From the NCBI GenBank assembly GCA_013003425.1, contig JABDJB010000051.1:1-41987 (forward strand): a DNA stretch of 41,987 nt, given 5' to 3'. The notes below the pieces were generated by a model that saw only the letters and a program-made list of their open reading frames with translations, had not been told where the DNA came from and searched no databases. Position numbers and translations under genes: made by a program. Below, piece after piece: positions 1 through 8,077 of the stretch (position 1 is the first letter of the stretch; each line of letters starts with the position of its first letter). The stretch is from Gammaproteobacteria bacterium. GTDB taxonomy: Bacteria; Pseudomonadota; Gammaproteobacteria; Steroidobacterales; JABDKV01.

Positions 1-523
1 TGTATTTGGCCAGGACGATGGTATCGATACCGGCGTCAGCGAGTAGCGCCAGTTGCTGCTTTTCAACCTGCGGTTTGCTATCTGCGCTCAGCGCAAAGTG
101 ATGAAACGGGATACCGAAGCGTTGTGCTACTGGCTCGAGCGTAATGTGGTTGGAGACAATCAGCGGTATTTCCACCCGCGGCAGCTCGCCGGCCTCGTGG
201 CGTGCCAGCAGGTCGTACAGGCAATGGTTCTGCTTCGACACAAAGAGCGCCATACGGACCGGCGCATCGGAAAAATACAGCTCTGCGTGCATGCCCAGCG
301 GGTCGGTCAGCCTGGCAACAGCACCGGGTAACGCGTCGCGCGGAATGACAAAATCCTGCAGCGCCCACTCCACCCGCATGAAGAACACATCGTCGTCCGT
401 ATCCACATGCTGGTCGAGATGAACGATATTGCCGCCATTGCCATGGATGAATGCGGTCAGTTGCGCTACCAGGCCGGGCTGATCCGGACAGGACACCAGC
501 AGTGTTGCGTTTCCTTCAGACAT
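1..523 (-). CDS. purU: Formyltetrahydrofolate deformylase PurU (3' end outside the window)
   Basis: Reading the minus strand from ATG at 523 gives about 174 codons with no stop before the left edge, so the gene is cut at its 3' end. Residues 1-80 form an ACT domain beginning SEGNATLLVSCPDQPG, which is typical of PurU. From about residue 87 the formyltransferase fold starts with VRMALFVSKQNHCLYDLL, where PurU proteins have a similar VSK..HCL..LL segment. PurU hydrolyses 10-formyl-tetrahydrofolate to formate and tetrahydrofolate, supplying formate to purine synthesis and balancing one-carbon pools in the cytoplasm. An in-frame stop lies a few codons upstream of the ATG, which fixes the start, although no strong Shine-Dalgarno is visible. 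Full-length family members have about 280 residues, so roughly the last third is missing. The catalytic region lies in that unseen part. Confidence 0.9.
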   Translation of the reverse strand, partial: MSEGNATLLVSCPDQPGLVAQLTAFIHGNGGNIVHLDQHVDTDDDVFFMRVEWALQDFVIPRDALPGAVARLTDPLGMHAELYFSDAPVRMALFVSKQNHCLYDLLARHEAGELPRVEIPLIVSNHITLEPVAQRFGIPFHHFALSADSKPQVEKQQLALLADAGIDTIVLAKY

Positions 524-660
524 GGCGTGAATGTAACGGTGTTATGCGGGTTTGTCATGAACGCCTTTCTCAGTCCAGGTTGCCTGCTGCGTCGGCAAGG
601 CTGCCGATGCAGCCGCTTGGCCTGCGGGAATTCCGTACAGCGGCCGCGCTTTCCGCCGCC

Positions 661-666
661 TATACT
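661..666 (+). promoter_or_regulatory. Possible -10 element upstream of the giant repeat-protein gene
   Basis: TATACT matches the sigma-70 -10 consensus at five of six bases and lies about 90 bases before the ATG at 759. No convincing -35 box is present at 16-18 bases upstream, so this is only a weak suggestion. The start itself is supported by GAGGGA a few bases before the ATG. Confidence 0.2.
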
Positions 667-758
667 CATGATGTGCGTGGACAATTCGCGGCCCGCGCAC
701 ACCGGAAAAGTGCGAAATAACAATCGCTTCCACATGACGAGCGATAAAGAGGGACCCG

Positions 759-3700
759 ATGAGCACGCCATTCAGCGTCACCCGCCTGCTGGGTGTCCTG
801 ATACTTGGCCTGGGCGCCACGCAGGCGCTGGCTGACCAGGACGCCGACGGCATACCCGACCGGCAGGACAACTGCCTGCTGCAATCCAACGCCAGCCAGC
901 TCGACAGCAATGGCGACGGTTACGGCAATGCCTGTGACCCGGATATCAATAATGACGGCATTGTCGATCTGCTCGACCTGGCCTTGTTTCGTGAGGTTTT
1001 CCTGACCTCGGCCGGTAACCCCGGCTACGACATCGATGCCGACCTCAACGGCGACAACTCCATAGACCTGCAGGACCTGGCCCTGGTGAGGGTCGGGTTC
1101 CTGGCACCACCGGGACCGGTCGGCCAGGTTCGCTGGGTCAACCCGGAAAGCGGCGACTGGAACGTTGCGGAGAACTGGTTCCCCAACAAACCGATCGCGC
1201 CCAACTTCGCCCTGATCGACACGCCGGGCATCGTGGTTACCCACGACACCGGCAGCAATGAATGCGCCGGTGTGCTGAGCGATGCAGACATCGAGCTTTC
1301 CGGTGGCACCCTGACCGTAAACGGCGACCTGGATATGCAGGGAACGCTCAATATGACCGGCTCGACCAACACGCGGCTGCGCAACGCCCGTGTCCTGCGC
1401 GGTGTAGCAACCAAAGGGCCCGGTGCCCCGCTGGTGCTGACCAGCAACGTCGTGCTCGACAATGTAACGCTGGCTTTCGACCTGACGATCGACAACGGAC
1501 TGACAATCAATTTTGACAACAACCTGACGCTGGATAACAGCGACCTCACGCTGGCAAGTAACGGCTCAGTCACCCAGGGCGTATTTCGCGGCTCTCAGAC
1601 GCTTGGCGGTACCGGCACCATCTTCTATTCCGGCTCGACTACCAACCCGTCCAGAAACCGGCTCGTTCCGCAGAATGCGGGTGACGTACTTACTGTCGAG
1701 CCCGGTATTACGCTCCGATCGAGCCCGGCCGGTGGCTGGCTGGGTACGACCAGCGCCGGGCGCGGTGTAAATATGGCTGGCACGGTCATCGCCGATGTTG
1801 CCGCTGCCCAGCTTGCCGTGCAGGGTGATCCACTGAGCATTACCGGGGGATTGCTCAGCGCCACAGGCGGCGCCAAAGTTACCGTTGCCGGTAACTGGAC
1901 GGCGACCGCGGCGGCGCTAATGTCGGCGGACGGTGGCTCGGAGCTGGAGCTGTTTGGCAGCTGGGTGAGTCAGGCGACTGTCAACGTCAACAATGGCCTG
2001 CTCGACATAGGCAACAACAACAGCACGGACTTCTGGGACAATCAGGGCACTATCACGCTGACAGGTTCTGACGCCGAGCTGGGCGGGGTTTTTGGTCCCG
2101 CCGATATAGGCAACCTGACCAGCAGCGGTACTACTACGCTGAATGGCAGGTTGGTACTGACCGGCCTGACGTTTGATCTGGACACTGCTCCCGGCAACTG
2201 GCAGCTGGCAACCGGCGGCATTATCCAGGACGGCACTGTCACCGGCACGTTGTTGCCGATAGTCAGTAGCGCCGGACTTGATGGCACCATTCTTGCTGTT
2301 GATGCGGAACAGGCCAACGGCACTGTCGTCGAGGTATTCAACGGTCTGACGCTCAACTCGATTTATTCCGTCATCAGCAATGGCTCAGTGACACAGCTGA
2401 TATTCCGGGGCAACCAGACCCTGGACGGCACAGGCACCCTGCTCTACAGCGGTAGCACCACCAATAACAGCCGTAACCGGGTACTGGCGTCAACCGCTGG
2501 TGAAGTGCTGACAATCGAGTCTGGAATTACGGTGCAGACCGGAACGACCGGCGGCTGGATAGGCGCTACGGCCGCGGATCGCGGACTCATTTTTCGCGGC
2601 ACGGCCGATGCGAACGCAATTGACGCCGAACTTCTGATTCAGGGTGATCCTCTGACAGTTAACGCTGAGCTCACCGCGAGCAATGGGGCAATACTTGAGG
2701 TTGATGGCGACTGGACAGCGCCAGATACCACAACAATGACCACGACAACTGGCGCGGAACTGGAATTGCACGGCAACTGGAGCAGCGAAGCCGTCGTGAG
2801 TGTCACAGATGGACTGCTGGACATTGGCGACAATAACGATGCTGACACGTGGACCAACCTGGGTACGATAACCCTGGTCAGTTCCAACGCAGAGCTTGGC
2901 GGCGTCTTTGTACCCGCTGATATTGGCAATATGTCCGTTGATGGCCTCAGTACTCTCAACGGCCGCCTGATTCTCACCGGTCTCACTTTCAACGTCGATA
3001 ACGAACCGGGCACCTGGCAGCTCGGTACCAGCGGCATTATTCAGGATGGCACCGTCACTGGCAGCGGTCTTACCATAGTGGGAAACGGCGACCTGGATGG
3101 CACCATACTGAGTCTTCCGGTTGAGCAGAACACCGGGCTGATCGTAGACGTATTCAACGGCCTGACGCTGGATGGCTCGACCTATACACTGATCAGCAAT
3201 GGTTCAGTGACGCAAATGATCTTCCAGGGCACGCAATTACTGGATGGGACAGGCACCATACTGTTCAGTGGTTCCACAGCCAACAACTCTCGCAACCGTG
3301 TTTTTGCGGGAAACAACGGCGACTCACTCACCGTTGATGCTGGCATTACGGTTCGCACTGGCACGACCGGCGGCTGGGTGGGCACGACGTCAGCAGGTCG
3401 CGGTCTCACCTTCATGGGCAGTGCAATCGCCGACGTGAGCGGCGCGGTGCTGACCCTCCAGGGCGATCCGCTTGCTATTGACGGATCACTCAGTGGCAGC
3501 GCCGGGGCAAGCTTGGTTGTAGATGGCGACTGGATGGCCTCCGGTGCAACCACCATGACGATGGCCGGTGGTGGCACGCTGGAACTCAACGGCACCTGGA
3601 CCAGCAGTGCAAACATCACCGTAACCGACAGTTTCCTGGATATCGGTAACGATCCCGCCGAGCCCTGGACTAACCTGGGCAGCATCAGCCTGGTCGATTC

Positions 3701-5444
3701 TGATGTCTCGCTGGGCGGTTCGTTCCAGCAGTCTGACATCGGCACGTTCAGTTCGAACGGTACAGTGACTATCGACGGCTTTCTCGATAACACCGGGCAG
3801 ACACTCAATATCGACACCCTCCCGGGTGACTGGAAGTTTGGCAGCGGCACTGTCTCCGGCGGCACGATAAGCGGCACGCTGCTGGAGGTAACCGGCTCCA
3901 ATGGCGCACTCGACAATGTCACTCTCGATGCCAACATGGACCTGCTGAATGGACAAATCCTCAACCTGCGCAATGGACTGACTTTGAGTGGTTCCACAAT
4001 CACACTGAAGAGCGATGGCTCCGTCACTCAATTGATTGCCGATGGAACGCAGACAGTGGATGGCAGCGGGCTGATTCTCTTCGGTGGCAATACAGCCAAT
4101 GAATCCCGCAATCGTTTCTCTGCAGGCAGCAGCGGCGACACATTGACGGTCGGGCCAGCAATTACAGTGGCAGTAGATACAGTAGGTGGCTGGCTTGGCA
4201 CAACAACTGCAAATCGCGGCCTGACGGTTAACGGAACCGTCAGCTCGGCTGTCTCCGGCAAGAAGATCTCGATCTTTGGAGACCCAATGTCGATTACCGG
4301 CAACGTGGCTGCAACGCTGGGCGGCAATATCGAGATTAGTGGTGACTGGAGTGCCAGCGCGGCGGCGGATATCTCCATCAGCGGTGGCGGCGAGCTGGCA
4401 CTGTTCGGGCAGTGGGTCAACGACGGTCCGATTACGGTTTCAAACAGCCTGCTGGACATCGGCAACAACACCACCAGCGATATCTGGACAAACACGGGAG
4501 CAATCGATCTGGTTGACTCTGATGCCGAACTTGGCGGGCTGTTCTCGTTCGCTGACCTGGGAATTTTCACCAGCACTGGTACTGGCGTGATGACAGTGAA
4601 CGGCATACTCGACAACGCCGGCCTCACGCTTGACCTGGACACCGTACCAGGCACGTGGGAGCTGGGCACCAGTGGCGAAATCACCGGCGGCACCGTAACC
4701 GGTACCACTTTCCTGATCAGCGGCAACGGTGGCCTGAATGGTGTGACGCTTGATGTCGATACCACCCTTGGTGACGGGGTTACCAGCACCGTAACCAACG
4801 GCTTAACGCTGAATAACATGTTGACGCTTGCGAGCACGGGATCCGTGACATCCCTGCTGTTCGACGGAAACCAGACCCTCGATGGTACGGGAGAAGTGCT
4901 GTTTGGCGGCACCACTGCCAACGACACACGCGACCGTATTTCCGTTGGCGGCTCGACGAACCTCACCATAGGCTCCGGTATCACTGTCAGGCCATTGACT
5001 GTAGGTGGGTTGATTGGATCAACCAGTAGCGGTCGCCAGGTTACGCTGCAGGGAACCATCAGGGCCAACCAGCCTGAGGTGATTACGCTGAACGGCAGGC
5101 CCTTTACCAATAACGGCTCGATCGAGATCGACGCCGGCGCGAGCATTGCGGGTACCTCTGACTATGTACAGGGCGCGGGTGGCAGTCTTGCTGTCGAAAT
5201 CAGCGGGACAGGCCTTGCCGACTTCGGCCGGATCGACATGACCGGCAGCTCGACGCTGTCACTGAATGGCACGCTTGATATCTCGGTAGCAGGCTTCGCG
5301 CCAGCGCCTGGAAATATGTTCGAAATACTCGGCGCTGGTTCACGCAGCGGAACGTTCTCGACGGTCAACGGTACCAATGCAGGCGGCGGCCTGACGTTCG
5401 TGCCGATTTACAACGCGGACAACGTTACGCTCGACGTTCAATAA
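759..5444 (+). CDS. Giant exported protein: TSP3/dockerin-like module plus 273-residue tandem repeats
   Basis: This 1,561-residue protein starts with a signal peptide (cleavage likely after ATQALA, residue 25). Residues 26-115 carry an Asp-rich thrombospondin type 3 repeat (DQDADGIPDRQDNC) and two EF-hand-like loops (DINNDGIVDLLDLALFR and DADLNGDNSIDLQDLALVR), ending in PGPVG. This resembles a dockerin-type calcium module. A GDW..AENW segment near residue 125 is typical of the N-terminus of beta-helical exoproteins. From residue 269 there are four complete repeats of 272-274 residues and a shortened fifth, each with SVTQ, SRNR, GGW.G, GDP and LLDIG landmarks. The last 90 residues have the GNMFEILGAGSRSGTF and YNADNVTLDV motifs that close many large repetitive exoproteins. 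I see no autotransporter barrel, LPXTG or PEP-CTERM signal. A role in adhesion or as a surface structure is inferred. The start is supported by GAGGGA upstream. Confidence 0.85.
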   Translation: MSTPFSVTRLLGVLILGLGATQALADQDADGIPDRQDNCLLQSNASQLDSNGDGYGNACDPDINNDGIVDLLDLALFREVFLTSAGNPGYDIDADLNGDNSIDLQDLALVRVGFLAPPGPVGQVRWVNPESGDWNVAENWFPNKPIAPNFALIDTPGIVVTHDTGSNECAGVLSDADIELSGGTLTVNGDLDMQGTLNMTGSTNTRLRNARVLRGVATKGPGAPLVLTSNVVLDNVTLAFDLTIDNGLTINFDNNLTLDNSDLTLASNGSVTQGVFRGSQTLGGTGTIFYSGSTTNPSRNRLVPQNAGDVLTVEPGITLRSSPAGGWLGTTSAGRGVNMAGTVIADVAAAQLAVQGDPLSITGGLLSATGGAKVTVAGNWTATAAALMSADGGSELELFGSWVSQATVNVNNGLLDIGNNNSTDFWDNQGTITLTGSDAELGGVFGPADIGNLTSSGTTTLNGRLVLTGLTFDLDTAPGNWQLATGGIIQDGTVTGTLLPIVSSAGLDGTILAVDAEQANGTVVEVFNGLTLNSIYSVISNGSVTQLIFRGNQTLDGTGTLLYSGSTTNNSRNRVLASTAGEVLTIESGITVQTGTTGGWIGATAADRGLIFRGTADANAIDAELLIQGDPLTVNAELTASNGAILEVDGDWTAPDTTTMTTTTGAELELHGNWSSEAVVSVTDGLLDIGDNNDADTWTNLGTITLVSSNAELGGVFVPADIGNMSVDGLSTLNGRLILTGLTFNVDNEPGTWQLGTSGIIQDGTVTGSGLTIVGNGDLDGTILSLPVEQNTGLIVDVFNGLTLDGSTYTLISNGSVTQMIFQGTQLLDGTGTILFSGSTANNSRNRVFAGNNGDSLTVDAGITVRTGTTGGWVGTTSAGRGLTFMGSAIADVSGAVLTLQGDPLAIDGSLSGSAGASLVVDGDWMASGATTMTMAGGGTLELNGTWTSSANITVTDSFLDIGNDPAEPWTNLGSISLVDSDVSLGGSFQQSDIGTFSSNGTVTIDGFLDNTGQTLNIDTLPGDWKFGSGTVSGGTISGTLLEVTGSNGALDNVTLDANMDLLNGQILNLRNGLTLSGSTITLKSDGSVTQLIADGTQTVDGSGLILFGGNTANESRNRFSAGSSGDTLTVGPAITVAVDTVGGWLGTTTANRGLTVNGTVSSAVSGKKISIFGDPMSITGNVAATLGGNIEISGDWSASAAADISISGGGELALFGQWVNDGPITVSNSLLDIGNNTTSDIWTNTGAIDLVDSDAELGGLFSFADLGIFTSTGTGVMTVNGILDNAGLTLDLDTVPGTWELGTSGEITGGTVTGTTFLISGNGGLNGVTLDVDTTLGDGVTSTVTNGLTLNNMLTLASTGSVTSLLFDGNQTLDGTGEVLFGGTTANDTRDRISVGGSTNLTIGSGITVRPLTVGGLIGSTSSGRQVTLQGTIRANQPEVITLNGRPFTNNGSIEIDAGASIAGTSDYVQGAGGSLAVEISGTGLADFGRIDMTGSSTLSLNGTLDISVAGFAPAPGNMFEILGAGSRSGTFSTVNGTNAGGGLTFVPIYNADNVTLDVQ
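1563..5100 (+). repeat. In-frame tandem repeats of about 819 bp (four full, one partial)
   Basis: The codons for the GS(V)T landmark recur at 1563, 2382, 3201, 4017 and 4839, giving spacings of 819, 819, 816 and 822 bp (273, 273, 272 and 274 residues). Each unit contains SRNR, GGW(L/I/V)G, GDP(L/M) and an (L)LDIG landmark in the same order. The fifth copy is degenerate, with NDTRDR, GGLIGS and GRPF at the corresponding places, and runs into the C-terminal module. The spacing is exactly counted. The degree of DNA identity between copies was judged only by eye. Confidence 0.9.
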
Positions 5445-5471
5445 AAAATTGTCCCGGGCCGGCAGCCCGTG

Positions 5472-5518
5472 TCAGGGACAGTTCACTATTACCATAGTAA
5501 TAAGTGAACTGTCCCTGA
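5472..5518. repeat. Long imperfect inverted repeat (REP-like palindrome, possible terminator)
   Basis: The left arm at 5472-5492 and the right arm at 5497-5518 are reverse complements with one extra base in the right arm, separated by a 4-base CATA loop. The arms begin and end with TCAGGGACAG and CTGTCCCTGA. It lies 27 bases after the giant gene and 25 bases before the end of the convergent lipoprotein gene, so it could end transcription from both sides. GGGACAG palindromes of this type resemble REP elements mobilised by RAYT (IS200-like) transposases, but no transposase gene is present in the window. Confidence 0.7.
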
Positions 5519-5543
5519 ATTAGCCGGATTTATAAACTGTCCG

Positions 5544-6227
5544 CTATTTCACTGGTTCGGCATAGCGCGGATCGATGAGCGCCAGCTCTGCGTGGCCGCG
5601 CTCGATAACTGCAGCCGATAGTTTGTCGTATACCTCGCTGACCGGGCCGCCGTCGGGAAAATCTGCAATAGTGTGACCATTTGTCGCAAGCGTCTCGGTG
5701 TAGAACACGATGACTTCGGCCCGCTGATCCTCACCCACTGCGCGCACGTAGCGTGACATGATGCGCCCGCCGCCCATTACCAGGTCGTGCTGCGTCAGCA
5801 GCAGCGCGGTACGCTCAGCCTCCTTGCCAGGGTTCTCCGCGGCACTCTGGTCAGCATCAAAAGCCCACGTGTTGTGCACCCATTCATGGCCCCACAGCTG
5901 CACCGGTTCAGCACTAAAGCGGTAGTTGCTGCCGCCGAGGTATTTTTCCGGCGGTATGTTGAATTCGTACTGTCCCTCGACCCCATCGAGGATGCGTTCA
6001 TGCTGGATCGTGATCATTGATGTCACACGCCGGCCATCGTGGCGCGCCCAGTGATATCGCTTTGCCTCGTGCGTGCCCTTGATCAGGAAAGTATCGCTGC
6101 CGAGGTACTGCGGACCTGCATTGGCTGCCGCTGCGGCGCCTGGACCTGTCGACACCAGAGTGCTGCAGCTCGCCAGCACCAATGCCGCAAATACCGTGAA
6201 CGCAGCCTTGCCGGACATCCTGATCAT
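5544..6227 (-). CDS. Lipoprotein of unknown function
   Basis: From ATG at 6227 the product has 227 residues, starting MIRMSGKAAFTVFAALVLASC, a signal peptide with the lipobox LASC. It should therefore be a lipid-anchored envelope protein. The mature part has no family I can name. Visible landmarks are a Trp/His-rich centre (LWGHEWVHNTWAF) and an Asp/Pro-rich end. A GTG at 6245 would add six residues and overlap the ilvE stop by a few bases, and an ATG at 6218 is also possible. AGGA stands three bases before the chosen ATG. The gene follows ilvE with almost no gap, so the two probably share a transcript, although no functional link is evident. Confidence 0.75.
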   Translation of the reverse strand: MIRMSGKAAFTVFAALVLASCSTLVSTGPGAAAAANAGPQYLGSDTFLIKGTHEAKRYHWARHDGRRVTSMITIQHERILDGVEGQYEFNIPPEKYLGGSNYRFSAEPVQLWGHEWVHNTWAFDADQSAAENPGKEAERTALLLTQHDLVMGGGRIMSRYVRAVGEDQRAEVIVFYTETLATNGHTIADFPDGGPVSEVYDKLSAAVIERGHAELALIDPRYAEPVK

Positions 6228-6237
6228 CGGTCCTGTG

Positions 6238-7233
6238 TCAGACACGCGTCAGCCAGCCGTGCGTATCGGCAGCGCGACCACCATGGATAGCCATGAGTAC
6301 CTCGCACAAGCGTTGCGTGTTGCGGCCCGCCTGCCCATCACCGACCGGGTGTTCCCTGCCGTCATGTACCAGGGCACCGACCGGCGTCAGTACCGCAGCC
6401 GTACCGGACAGCGCCGCCTCGCCTGTTTTTACCCATTCCAGCATCTCGGCGACTTCGATATCACGCTCCTCCACCTGGTAACCGGCCTGCCCCGCCAGCT
6501 TGAGCACCGACGCGCGCGTGATGCCTGGCAAAATCGAACCATCGAGGCGCTTGGTGACCACTTTTTTGTCATTCAACAGCAGGAAATTGGCCGCCGCGGT
6601 TTCCTGCACGTCACCACCAGGACAAAACAGTACCTGGTCGACACCGTGTGCGGCCCTGGCATCGACGACCCGCCGCAGCCCAGCTGCATAATTGCCGCCA
6701 GTCTTGACTTCGCCAAATTCCGGCGTGGTGCGCATGTGTTCGGTTTCCACCAGCAGGCGCAGCGTGCTGGCGCCCTTTGCGAAATAGCTTCCGACCGGCG
6801 AAGCCAGCACATAGAGCAATGCATCTCTGGTCGGATGCGCCGCGCTGCCGATGTTCGGGTCGACGCCGACCAGCACCGGTCGCAGGTAAAGGGCGGACGG
6901 GTAATCAGGAACTTCGTCGCGCACCTTGTCAACCAGGCCGGCGATCATACTGGCCAGGTGGTCGGCCGGCGGTACCGGCAGGCACAGCAATTCCGCGCTG
7001 CGCTGCATGCGGGCGACGTGCCGGTCGAGACGGAACAAATGTACGCTGCCATCAGCGTGCCGGTAGGCCTTAAGCCCTTCAAAGCAGGTGCTGGCGTAAT
7101 GCAGCACATGTGCAGCCGGGTGCAGGCTCAGTGTGGCAACCGGCTCGATTTGTGCTGGCAGCCAGCTGCCGTCAGCGTAGCTGCTGTGTGCAAACCGGGC
7201 GGCGAACTGCGATCCGAATTTACTGGCGGCCAT
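6238..7233 (-). CDS. ilvE: Branched-chain amino acid aminotransferase
   Basis: The 331-residue product is a fold-type IV PLP aminotransferase of the longer BCAT type. It carries HYASTCFEGLKAYR at 45-58 and the Schiff-base lysine at 177 in EVKTGGNYAAGL. The PLP-site glutamate is in VQETAAANFLLL near 211, and the C-terminal segment is GEAALSGTAAVLTPVG. The enzyme transfers amino groups between glutamate and the keto acids of leucine, isoleucine and valine in the cytoplasm, serving both synthesis and breakdown. Length and order of motifs match the family. D-amino-acid transaminase and aminodeoxychorismate lyase share the fold, but the FEGLKAYR and GGNYAAG motifs favour BCAT. The lipoprotein gene follows immediately, and an hsp20 gene lies upstream behind a terminator. 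Confidence 0.92.
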   Translation of the reverse strand: MAASKFGSQFAARFAHSSYADGSWLPAQIEPVATLSLHPAAHVLHYASTCFEGLKAYRHADGSVHLFRLDRHVARMQRSAELLCLPVPPADHLASMIAGLVDKVRDEVPDYPSALYLRPVLVGVDPNIGSAAHPTRDALLYVLASPVGSYFAKGASTLRLLVETEHMRTTPEFGEVKTGGNYAAGLRRVVDARAAHGVDQVLFCPGGDVQETAAANFLLLNDKKVVTKRLDGSILPGITRASVLKLAGQAGYQVEERDIEVAEMLEWVKTGEAALSGTAAVLTPVGALVHDGREHPVGDGQAGRNTQRLCEVLMAIHGGRAADTHGWLTRV

Positions 7234-7308
7234 TCAGGCTCCTCGCTAATCGGCACGCAAATCATAGCCTGCTGCCGCGATGAATTCGAACTCTCGGGGC
7301 GAAATCAC

Positions 7309-7341
7309 AAAACCCGCCAGGACGGTTGCCGCCCCGGCGGG
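7309..7341 (-). terminator. Rho-independent terminator after hsp20
   Basis: On the minus strand CCCGCC (7341-7336) pairs with GGCGGG (7318-7313), followed directly by TTTT. It begins 12 bases after the hsp20 stop and lies upstream of ilvE, separating the two transcripts. Confidence 0.65.
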
Positions 7342-7353
7342 CATCGAAAGCCG

Positions 7354-7857
7354 CTAGGCAACTTTCACGACGTGACGTTTTTCCGGTTTTGCTTTCGGCA
7401 GTTCAATCTCGAGGATGCCGTCCTTCAATACGGCCATCACCTTTTCGGGCTCAACCTCGACCGGCAGCAGAATGGTGCGAATCAGCTTGCCCGTGCCGAG
7501 CTCGCTGCGGAAATAGTTTTCTACTTCTTCTTCCTTGAACACTCTCTCTGCTTCAACAGTCAGGTAGTCACCCGCGATGGAGATATTGATGTCTTCTTTT
7601 TTTACTCCGGGGAGTTCTACGCGAATAGCCAGGTCATGGTCACGATCAAGTATATCGAACCGCATGTCAGTGCGATCCAACATTCCCTCAAACTCGGCCC
7701 ATGGCCGTTTTCCGATGAATGGATCCATACCGCCCATCCAGCGCCGCGGCAGGAAGTTCTCGAACAGATCTTCCATGCTGTGTGCGAATGGGGTTAGTGC
7801 CCGTTTCACGCCGATCTCTTTTCCCATTCTGGGTGTAATTTTATGTACCTTCGACAT
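7354..7857 (-). CDS. Small heat-shock protein, Hsp20/alpha-crystallin family
   Basis: From ATG at 7857 the product has 167 residues. The alpha-crystallin domain runs from about residue 62 (DMRFDILDRDHDLAIRVELP) to 163 and includes GVKKEDINISI, LTVEAER and the closing AVLKDGILEIELPK, which are standard Hsp20 landmarks. Hsp20 proteins form oligomers that hold unfolding proteins in the cytoplasm during heat or other stress, passing them to DnaK/ClpB. GAGG lies eight bases before this ATG, while 16 additional upstream codons lack a comparable ribosome site. I found no clear sigma-32 promoter. The leader has a short GGGGA-ATGG-TCCCC hairpin. The C-terminal extension (KAKPEKRHVVKVA) is short and lacks a clear IXI motif. 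The gene has its own terminator. Confidence 0.92.
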   Translation of the reverse strand: MSKVHKITPRMGKEIGVKRALTPFAHSMEDLFENFLPRRWMGGMDPFIGKRPWAEFEGMLDRTDMRFDILDRDHDLAIRVELPGVKKEDINISIAGDYLTVEAERVFKEEEVENYFRSELGTGKLIRTILLPVEVEPEKVMAVLKDGILEIELPKAKPEKRHVVKVA

Positions 7858-8026
7858 AGTACTAACCTCACTATAAGGCCGCGGGGACCATTCCCCGGGG
7901 GCCACTCCTGATAGTTGGCCCGGCCGCTGCCCTGCGCAATTCGAACTTGTACCTACGCCGGGAAGCCTCTGGTAAGCCGCATTTCGAATGACCTGTGAAC
8001 GCTGGGTGAGCTCAGCGCCGGCGGTC

Positions 8027-8059
8027 GGAGGCCGCGCTGCACGAGCTGGCGCGGCCTCC
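8027..8059. terminator. Perfect 11-bp hairpin downstream of the 8078-9085 lipoprotein gene
   Basis: GGAGGCCGCGC at 8027-8037 and GCGCGGCCTCC at 8049-8059 are perfect reverse complements around an 11-base loop. The T-rich side is on the plus strand (TTTCATTTATTGTTG), but the gene it would terminate lies on the minus strand, where no U-tract follows. It may work as a transcript-end stabiliser or a Rho-assisted terminator. Confidence 0.55.
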
Positions 8060-8077
8060 TTTCATTTATTGTTGTTT

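Noticed and set aside
1563-5100. CRISPR-like spaced repeats
   Set aside because: The repeats are 819 bp, in frame and part of one protein, with no short palindromic unit or spacers.
759-5444. Classical autotransporter with beta-barrel
   Set aside because: The last 90 residues lack the alternating pattern and terminal Phe or Trp of a barrel, and the protein ends with a short DVQ.
6073-7797. Open frame of 574 codons on the plus strand crossing lipoprotein, ilvE and hsp20
   Set aside because: It spans three recognisable minus-strand genes, so it is a codon-bias shadow. The same holds for the long antisense frames inside the giant repeat gene (3182-4027 and 4028-5146).
7858-7930. RNA thermometer or sigma-32 promoter upstream of hsp20
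   Set aside because: A short GGGGA-ATGG-TCCCC hairpin exists, but the ribosome site GAGG is not clearly masked, and no CTTGAAA/CCCCATNT pair with correct spacing was found.
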